This document shows positions 58,891-64,000 of a stretch of DNA of 64,000 nt, piece by piece (positions within the stretch are counted from its first letter, which is position 1; every line of letters begins with the position of its first letter). The position numbers and the translations under genes are program-made. Source of the DNA: Sediminicola arcticus (GTDB lineage Bacteria > Bacteroidota > Bacteroidia > Flavobacteriales > Flavobacteriaceae); contig NZ_JBEXAE010000008.1 in NCBI RefSeq assembly GCF_040566695.1, positions 42,352 through 106,351 on the forward strand, given 5' to 3'. The notes beneath the pieces are model-generated. The model was not told where the DNA came from. It did no database searches and saw only the letters and a program-made list of their open reading frames with translations.

Positions 58891-59348
58891 TCTGCTACAC
58901 CTGATTTTAAGACCTCCAGAGCTTTCTCCATATGTTTTGAAGCACTTATACTATTAAAGACCATGATTACTTTCCCTTTTTTATCGATGACATAAGTTTC
59001 CCTCCCTGGCAACAAATTAAACAGATTATTATCTACTTTAAAGGCTTTTCTAATCTTTTTGTTCTCATCAGACAACAAAATAAAGGGCAATCTATATTTT
59101 GAAGCAAATTTTTGGTGAGATTTCTCAGAATCTGAGCTAATGCCTATCACTTCTGCACCAAGATCCCTAAACTCCTCGTAGCTGTCCCTAAAAGAACAAG
59201 CTTCCTTGGTACAACCCGGTGTATCGTCCTTGGGATAAAAGAAAATGACCATAGCTTTGCTTCCTGTGATGGCAGTAGTAGAAAACAAATTTCCATGCTG
59301 ATCTTTCAAAGAAAATTCTGGTATACTATCCCCTATTTGTAATGCCAT
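58887..59348 (-). CDS. bcp: Peroxiredoxin (Bcp/PrxQ type)
   Basis: This 153-residue thioredoxin-fold peroxidase has peroxidatic Cys46 and resolving Cys51 (Pro-Gly-Cys-Thr-Lys-Glu-Ala-Cys-Ser-Phe-Arg-Asp), the short-spaced pair typical of PrxQ/Bcp. It reduces hydrogen peroxide and organic hydroperoxides using thioredoxin. It is cytoplasmic, with no signal peptide. It lies 3 bases after queD. Confidence 0.93.
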   Translation of the reverse strand: MALQIGDSIPEFSLKDQHGNLFSTTAITGSKAMVIFFYPKDDTPGCTKEACSFRDSYEEFRDLGAEVIGISSDSEKSHQKFASKYRLPFILLSDENKKIRKAFKVDNNLFNLLPGRETYVIDKKGKVIMVFNSISASKHMEKALEVLKSGVAE

Positions 59349-59351
59349 GAT

Positions 59352-59759
59352 TTAGCCGTTAAAGGTTACAAAATTCCTTGGGGTCTCATAAAGAACCACC
59401 TCTAAATCGCTGGAAGCCTCAATATGGGGTCTCAATTTTTGCCAAATCACCACTGCAATATTTTCTGCAGTTGGGTTCAATTCCTTGAAATCGGGCACTT
59501 CAACATTCAGGTTTTTATGATCAAAGGCATCCTCAACCTCGGCTTTTATCAAATCTTTTAATATTTTAACATCTATCACAAAGCCAGTTTCCGGGTCTAT
59601 TTCTCCAGTAACACTAACTATCAATTCATAATTATGCCCATGGAAATTGGGATTATTGCATTTCCCAAAAATAGCATCGTTCTTTTCAAAGCTCCAATCC
59701 TTTCGGTACAATCTGTGTGCTGAATTAAAATGTGCCTTTCTACTTACTTTGACTTTCAT
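59352..59759 (-). CDS. queD: 6-carboxytetrahydropterin synthase-like (QueD/PTPS family)
   Basis: This 135-residue T-fold enzyme has the zinc ligands His15, His40 and His42 (Phe-His-Gly-His-Asn-Tyr) and catalytic Cys34 (Gly-Lys-Cys-Asn-Asn-Pro-Asn). Catalytic Asp and His residues follow in Ala-Phe-Asp-His-Lys-Asn-Leu. QueD makes 6-carboxy-5,6,7,8-tetrahydropterin for queuosine, while PTPS makes biopterin precursors; the motifs favour QueD but do not exclude PTPS. It is one base from idi. Confidence 0.82.
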   Translation of the reverse strand: MKVKVSRKAHFNSAHRLYRKDWSFEKNDAIFGKCNNPNFHGHNYELIVSVTGEIDPETGFVIDVKILKDLIKAEVEDAFDHKNLNVEVPDFKELNPTAENIAVVIWQKLRPHIEASSDLEVVLYETPRNFVTFNG

Positions 59760-59760
59760 G

Positions 59761-60288
59761 TTACTTAGGGGTTTGGATTAGATGATTGTAAAATCGTTCA
59801 AAAATAATTTTGAACCATGCCGTATAGGTATCTGGATTTTTGGAAATATCATTTTTCACCTCTTCGGGTTTCATCCATTTCCAATCTGCTACCTCTTCGG
59901 GATTAATAGCAGGATCTGCTTTATAGTTCCCGATCATCACATGATCAAATTCATGTTCTGTAAGTCCATTGTCAAACGGGGCTTTGTAAATAAATGAAAA
60001 AAGTTCGGTCAATTCGGTTGAAAATCCCATTTCCTCTTGAAGTCTACGTTTACCTGCCGAAATATTTGTCTCACCTACCCTTTGATGACTGCAACAGGTA
60101 TTGGTCCATAATAATGGAGAGTGATATTTATGAGCAGCCCGTTGTTGGAGCATGGTCTCCCCCTCTTCATTCATCACAAATACCGAGAATGCCCTATGGA
60201 GGAGGGCCTTTTCATGGGCTTCCATCTTGGGCATGGTACCGATCTGCTCATCGGATTCGTTAACTAATATTACATTTTCTTCTTTCAT
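59761..60288 (-). CDS. idi: Isopentenyl-diphosphate delta-isomerase, type I
   Basis: This 175-residue Nudix-fold enzyme converts isopentenyl diphosphate to dimethylallyl diphosphate. The active-site Cys is in Asn-Thr-Cys65-Cys66-Ser-His68, with metal ligands His24 and His31 and the later Glu-rich helix (Leu-Gln-Glu-Glu-Met-Gly-Phe). It is first in the idi-queD-bcp-manA run. These four have unrelated pathways, so tight packing may reflect genome streamlining more than function. Confidence 0.93.
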   Translation of the reverse strand: MKEENVILVNESDEQIGTMPKMEAHEKALLHRAFSVFVMNEEGETMLQQRAAHKYHSPLLWTNTCCSHQRVGETNISAGKRRLQEEMGFSTELTELFSFIYKAPFDNGLTEHEFDHVMIGNYKADPAINPEEVADWKWMKPEEVKNDISKNPDTYTAWFKIIFERFYNHLIQTPK

Positions 60289-60335
60289 ACGGTAAAAATA
60301 AGACCTTTACCTAATTTTAAAAGTTAACTACAGCA

Positions 60336-60370
60336 TAAAAAAACCACTTTTTAACAAAAAGCGGTTTTAA
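60336..60370 (-). terminator. Terminator of the PorP/SprF gene
   Basis: AAAACCACTTTTT pairs with AAAAAGCGGTTTT (one mismatch) over a 3-base loop. On the minus strand it ends in TTTTTTT, 22 bases past the PorP/SprF stop codon. Confidence 0.75.
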
Positions 60371-60391
60371 TACTAGATAACAAAGCTTTTT

Positions 60392-61354
60392 TCAAAAGAA
60401 TCTTGGCGATTTTAGATTGTCCAACGCCTTTATAAAGTCATACCTCAAAATCACCTCAAATGATCCATCGTTGAACATAGCGCTTCCCAATGCTGTGGTT
60501 TCCCTATCATAGGCCAAACCAATGAGCATATTATTTTTTAGGTTAAAACCGATCATTCCACTCACGGCTGCGTCCCACCGATAGGCTGCTCCCAATATAA
60601 ATTTATCGTTGTACATGACATTAGCGGAAACATCCACCTGTAATGGTGCTCCCTGTACCACTTTGGTCAATAAAGCGGGCTTAAATTTCCAAAAAGAATC
60701 CAATTCAAACACATAGCCGGTAATCAAATAGAAATTCATTTGTTCCTTTGCTGTAGAAAGGGATGATTCTTCAAAATGTGAAGTTTCCAAAAACCTGGGA
60801 ACGGATAGACCCAAATAATAATTTTCTGTGTGGTAATAGACTCCAGCCCCAACATTTGGCGATAGTTTGTTTTGAATATCCTGTTGTAAGGTTGGGTCCT
60901 GCCCATTGGAATAATCTTGATTCAATTGAGAAAAACGAACATCCAGGAGATTTGCACTTGCCTTTAAACCAAAAGACAACCGACCTTCTGTTGATGTGTA
61001 AATAGTGTAAGAAAAATCTAGATCAAAATTGGTTTCCGAAGTTGGTCCTATTTCGTCATTCACAATAGAAAACCCTAAACCTACCCCTCTATATCCTATT
61101 GGGGAATGAACGTTTAAACTCTGTGTTGTAGGAGCACCTTCAAGACCTACCCACTGTGACCTGTAAAGAGCTGCAATACTCATATGACCCCTAGAGCCCG
61201 CATATCCTGGATTTACCGTTACCGTATTGTACATATATTGGGTGTATTGCGCATCTTGTTGCGCAATAACAGTTGTAGCACAACTAAAGGAAAATACAAA
61301 AAGTATGAAGCTTAATGCGAAAGAGGTAGGTATATATCGATGTAAGGTCTTCAT
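60392..61354 (-). CDS. PorP/SprF-family type IX secretion outer-membrane protein
   Basis: This 320-residue protein (signal about 31 residues, Val-Ile-Ala-Gln) has Gln-Tyr-Thr-Gln-Tyr-Met-Tyr-Asn and Asn-Pro-Gly-Tyr-Ala-Gly-Ser-Arg-Gly, the opening hallmark of PorP/SprF. Barrel strands follow through to an Arg-Phe-Phe C-terminus. Members are outer-membrane partners needed for export and anchoring of the adjacent large adhesin by the type IX system. It is 5 bases downstream of the type B-sorted protein, so one transcript is likely. Confidence 0.9.
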   Translation of the reverse strand: MKTLHRYIPTSFALSFILFVFSFSCATTVIAQQDAQYTQYMYNTVTVNPGYAGSRGHMSIAALYRSQWVGLEGAPTTQSLNVHSPIGYRGVGLGFSIVNDEIGPTSETNFDLDFSYTIYTSTEGRLSFGLKASANLLDVRFSQLNQDYSNGQDPTLQQDIQNKLSPNVGAGVYYHTENYYLGLSVPRFLETSHFEESSLSTAKEQMNFYLITGYVFELDSFWKFKPALLTKVVQGAPLQVDVSANVMYNDKFILGAAYRWDAAVSGMIGFNLKNNMLIGLAYDRETTALGSAMFNDGSFEVILRYDFIKALDNLKSPRFF

Positions 61355-61359
61355 GTGTA

Positions 61360-63387
61360 TTATCTATTTATATAAATGTATCCTGATAGAGATTTCGTAT
61401 TACCAGACTGCTCCTTATAATCTAATATATAGAAATACGTTCCTACCGGAAGTTGGTTGTCTTGATCTACCGTTACCCTGCCATTAGAGGTGCCATCAAA
61501 ATAGTTTCCTTCGGTGTCATAAGCATTGGTGCTATAAACCAGTACACCCCATCTATTGAATATTTTCAGGGTATTTTCCGGATAATTTTCCAAGCCTGTA
61601 ATTTTTAAAGTATCGTGTATCCCATCACCATTAGGGGTAACCACATTAAATACTTCTATATTTCCTGTATTAAGTTCAATTAAATCTGAATCTAGGTAAT
61701 CTGGAATACCATCCCCATCTGCATCGTCATTAGTATAATCACCATCCCCATTAAGATCTTCATCTCTAGTTTCTATACCATCATCATCATCATCCGCATC
61801 CCTATAGTTTGATTCTTCATCTCCATCAGTATTCGGTAAATCTGAATAAGGATCGTTAAACTCGTCATTTACATCTATATCGATAACTGTGGTACCCTCA
61901 AAACCATCATCAAGACCATCATTGTCCTTATCGGAACCAAGTAGAACAAAATCGGCAATACCATCAAAATTATAATCATGTCCTTCTACTAGGTCTAGAA
62001 TATTGTCATTGTCACTGTCTTCATCCAAATAGTCTGGCAAACTGTCCCCATCTGTATCTATAGGGAAGAGTCCAAATAATCCATTCTGCTCATAGTTGTC
62101 ATCCAAGCCGTTGCCATTATTGTCCTGTCCGCTTGGTGGTATGTAACCAGATGTTGATTGTGCCTCAACGTTGTCAGGTATACCATCATCATCACTATCG
62201 ATATCTAAATAATCGGGAATCCCGTCCCCATCAAAATCTGTTGGGTTGGTGGATGGGTCACCATCTGCATCTAAATTAAGATCTTCAAAAGCATCCAATA
62301 TGCCATCATCATCACTATCAAGATCAACAACGGAGGTAGAATTCACCACTATTGTGATATTTGCCGTGCTACAATTTCCAGCATTGTCGCAAATGGTGTA
62401 AGTAAAGGTATCAGTCCCAACAAATCCAGGAAAAGGCGTGTAGACCACTACATCATCTGATGGATCTGTTGCGCTGCCATTGTTGTTAATGGTTATTGTT
62501 CCATTGGAAGGATTGGTAGCCGTTAACGTTCCAATAGTTGGGATGTCATTGTCATTATTGGACCAAATAGCAATAGCCAAAATGGTATCCTGATTCATCG
62601 CAACCATATCATCGTAAGCGTCTACAATTGGCAATACATTTATATTGACTGTGGCAGTACTGCAATCTCCCGTCGTATTACAAATAGTATACGTAAAAGA
62701 ATCAGACCCATTGTAATCTGGGTTTGGTATGTAGGTCACAATATCATCTGTAGGATTATTTGGCGTACCATTATTATTGATATTTACTATGCCATTGGAA
62801 GGGTTTGAGGTTGTTAAACTTCCAGTAGTAGGCAAATCATTATCGTTATCATAAATTGGGACTACGACCGATTTGTCCTCATCTACGGTCACAAAGTCGT
62901 CCTGAAGATCAGCAGATTGATCTAAGCACACTACGGTAAAATTGGGTAGATCTATACTGTTGCCCGCTTTCATTAAAGTAGCGGTATACCTTACCACATT
63001 TTGGTCTGCAGTGACTATTGGTCTCAATGGATCACCGCTTACTGCTGGAGACCAAGTTACTGTGGCACTAGCTCCTACATTGGCAGATATATCCAACGTA
63101 ACTTGATTGTTTGGACTATTGCAATTGGTAACAATAAAATACCCAGTGGCATTATGGCCACACAAGGTACCGTCATAGGTGGCGAAATAAACTCCTGGCA
63201 AAGTCACCTCATAAAAGAAATCTGTGCTCAATACCGTGGCAATATCCGAAGCTTCATACCACTTATAATTATTTTCATCACTACTGTTCGGAGCTTGCAG
63301 CAAAAACTGTGCATCCGCTCTGGTAATACTCATTAGAGTAATTACCAAAGTGATAAATAGCAGATGATATAGGTTGGTCAGTTTCAA
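61360..63387 (-). CDS. Type IX-secreted calcium-repeat surface protein (type B sorting domain)
   Basis: This 675-residue protein has a signal peptide (about 26 residues), a PKD/Ig-like N-terminal part and two tandem Ig-like repeats of about 90 residues (Asn-Pro-Ser-Asn-Gly-x-x-x-Ile-Asn-Asn-Asn-Gly, Asp-Ser-Phe-Thr-Tyr-Thr-Ile-Cys). A run of thrombospondin-3 type calcium loops (Asp-x-Asp-x-Asp-Gly, about 355-590) follows. The C-terminal gliding-associated/type B sorting domain (Val-Val-Thr-Pro-Asn-Gly-Asp-Gly-Ile-His-Asp, about 590-675) directs type IX export. The role is adhesive or structural. It lies between the giant adhesin and PorP/SprF genes. Confidence 0.9.
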   Translation of the reverse strand: MKLTNLYHLLFITLVITLMSITRADAQFLLQAPNSSDENNYKWYEASDIATVLSTDFFYEVTLPGVYFATYDGTLCGHNATGYFIVTNCNSPNNQVTLDISANVGASATVTWSPAVSGDPLRPIVTADQNVVRYTATLMKAGNSIDLPNFTVVCLDQSADLQDDFVTVDEDKSVVVPIYDNDNDLPTTGSLTTSNPSNGIVNINNNGTPNNPTDDIVTYIPNPDYNGSDSFTYTICNTTGDCSTATVNINVLPIVDAYDDMVAMNQDTILAIAIWSNNDNDIPTIGTLTATNPSNGTITINNNGSATDPSDDVVVYTPFPGFVGTDTFTYTICDNAGNCSTANITIVVNSTSVVDLDSDDDGILDAFEDLNLDADGDPSTNPTDFDGDGIPDYLDIDSDDDGIPDNVEAQSTSGYIPPSGQDNNGNGLDDNYEQNGLFGLFPIDTDGDSLPDYLDEDSDNDNILDLVEGHDYNFDGIADFVLLGSDKDNDGLDDGFEGTTVIDIDVNDEFNDPYSDLPNTDGDEESNYRDADDDDDGIETRDEDLNGDGDYTNDDADGDGIPDYLDSDLIELNTGNIEVFNVVTPNGDGIHDTLKITGLENYPENTLKIFNRWGVLVYSTNAYDTEGNYFDGTSNGRVTVDQDNQLPVGTYFYILDYKEQSGNTKSLSGYIYINR

Positions 63388-63419
63388 ATTATTTTTGGTT
63401 CGTTGAGGCTTAATTTCTA

Positions 63420-64000
63420 TTATTTTACTACGAATACTACATTAATCAACGAGTTATAATCTGAAGGTTGCCCTATGATTGTATACGTTAATTTGCCATC
63501 GGCAGCAATACTCATTGTCCCTGTATTAAATACTGTTGGATCCGCATAGGTCACATAATAGTACAATTCAGCCGAGGTATAGGTAGGCACCGCTGCCGGT
63601 GCCCCAGCACTTCCTACTGTTGGGGAACCATATTGGGCTATATACTGCGCATATAGATCAATGGTAAATGTTCCGTTAGTTGAAGCATCAACCGCTATGG
63701 AAGGCGGGTAAAAAATCCTGGCTGCTTTTGAAACAATAGGTGCTATATCTTGAATAGCTTCTTCAACGGTACCTTCCGTTGCACCGTCTCCGTCTACATC
63801 TATAGGAGTTACAACATTTACTTCTGTTGCGGTTTGATCATCTGTTCCACTATTATTAAGACTTGAAAGGTCTACCGTAGTAGAAGATCCATTCTCGATA
63901 TCTATTTGAAGGATATTACTTGCATTTAAAGAAGCCCCAGTAAGATTCTGGTCATCTGTGCCCAAAGAAGCCAAAGGTACCGTCAAGGTTCCGTTTGAAT
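63420..64000 (-). CDS. Large repetitive surface adhesin, C-terminal part (continues beyond window)
   Basis: The minus-strand frame is open to the right edge of the window, so only the last 193 or so codons are visible and the start is outside. It begins with Ser/Thr/Asn-rich repeats (Gly-Thr-Asp-Asp-Gln-Asn-Leu-Thr-Gly-Ala, Leu-Gln-Ile-Asp-Ile-Glu-Asn-Gly-Ser, then Gly-Thr-Asp-Asp-Gln again). A closing domain with Ala-Pro-Ala-Ala-Val-Pro-Thr-Tyr-Thr follows. It is followed 32 bases later by the type B-sorted protein and then PorP/SprF, the arrangement of SprB-like adhesin loci. No type A/B sorting domain is obvious at its end. Confidence 0.78.
   Translation of the reverse strand, partial: SNGTLTVPLASLGTDDQNLTGASLNASNILQIDIENGSSTTVDLSSLNNSGTDDQTATEVNVVTPIDVDGDGATEGTVEEAIQDIAPIVSKAARIFYPPSIAVDASTNGTFTIDLYAQYIAQYGSPTVGSAGAPAAVPTYTSAELYYYVTYADPTVFNTGTMSIAADGKLTYTIIGQPSDYNSLINVVFVVK

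Noticed and set aside
61700..62300. DNA tandem repeat within the TSP3 gene
   Set aside because: The periodicity comes from repeated calcium-binding Asp-x-Asp-x-Asp-Gly loops in the protein; the DNA units are too divergent to be a separate repeat.
1..64000. tRNA, rRNA, tmRNA or CRISPR arrays
   Set aside because: No clover-leaf sequences, rRNA-like stretches or regular repeat-spacer arrays were seen when reading both strands.

Overview
The window looks like chromosome from a marine member of the Flavobacteriaceae (Bacteroidota). The evidence is the low G+C content, Bacteroidota-type promoters (a TAnnTTTG -7 box, seen ahead of rpmB, rimO, araC and others), the Bacteroidota-specific DUF4295 gene beside rpmG and rpmB, type IX secretion genes (PorP/SprF and a type B sorting C-terminal domain), a CarboxypepD_reg-like TonB-dependent receptor, and lineage-typical families such as DUF6090, DUF5916, DUF2911 and DUF4369. 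The genus cannot be fixed from sequence alone. No rRNA, tRNA, CRISPR array or intact insertion sequence was seen.

Layout. (1) 0-9.1 kb is an accessory, decaying region. It holds a frameshifted SnoaL-like gene, a DUF6090 gene with an in-frame stop, a shortened DUF1059-like gene, the tail of a repetitive surface protein fused to a 5'-truncated thioesterase gene, an MFS transporter, a second full-length thioesterase copy and a lipoprotein esterase with both a stop and a frameshift. Five copies or half-copies of a dispersed GAGCGCAGTCGAAA-type repeat lie here and nowhere else that I could find. Intact genes include a small HPF/RaiA-like protein. (2) 9.1-13.3 kb carries a secreted protein, then an AT-rich stretch with an M20 peptidase, small membrane proteins and a membrane-anchored thioredoxin-like protein. 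(3) 13.4-31.5 kb is mostly housekeeping: ABC-F ATPase, EamA transporter, RimO, a serine hydrolase, an amidase, DUF2911-TPR, FtsY, DUF4295-L33-L28, CinA, an Hpt protein, an FAH-family enzyme, an exonuclease, an outer-membrane protein, a 2-oxoacid dehydrogenase E2, RecR, a sodium:solute symporter and a CoA-binding protein. (4) 32-43.7 kb holds a TonB receptor, KAS III, an S9 peptidase resembling glutamyl endopeptidase, a TetR-UbiB/ABC1 kinase pair, HtpG, a DoxX-like protein and a MOSC protein. (5) 44.2-57.5 kb holds a secreted protein, an overlapping AraC-AlkB pair, S1/P1 nuclease, PBP1A, an SPFH operon ending in an Arc-like protein, DUF5916, HAD, DUF819 and DUF4369 genes. (6) 57.5-64 kb, all on the minus strand, holds a small conserved gene, the tight run idi-queD-bcp-manA, and a type IX secretion surface locus: a large repetitive adhesin (running off the window), a type B-sorted TSP3 protein and PorP/SprF.

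Working links. FtsY and the ribosomal proteins form a translation/targeting block. PorP/SprF is the expected outer-membrane partner for export of the two surface proteins next to it. TetR probably controls itself and the kinase through an 8-bp inverted repeat. The SPFH operon has paired ATATCAT sites over its likely promoter that its own ribbon-helix-helix protein might bind.

Limits: all functional names rest on reading motifs by eye. The two frameshifts lie in short homopolymers and could be assembly errors, whereas the two premature stop codons could not arise from simple indel errors.
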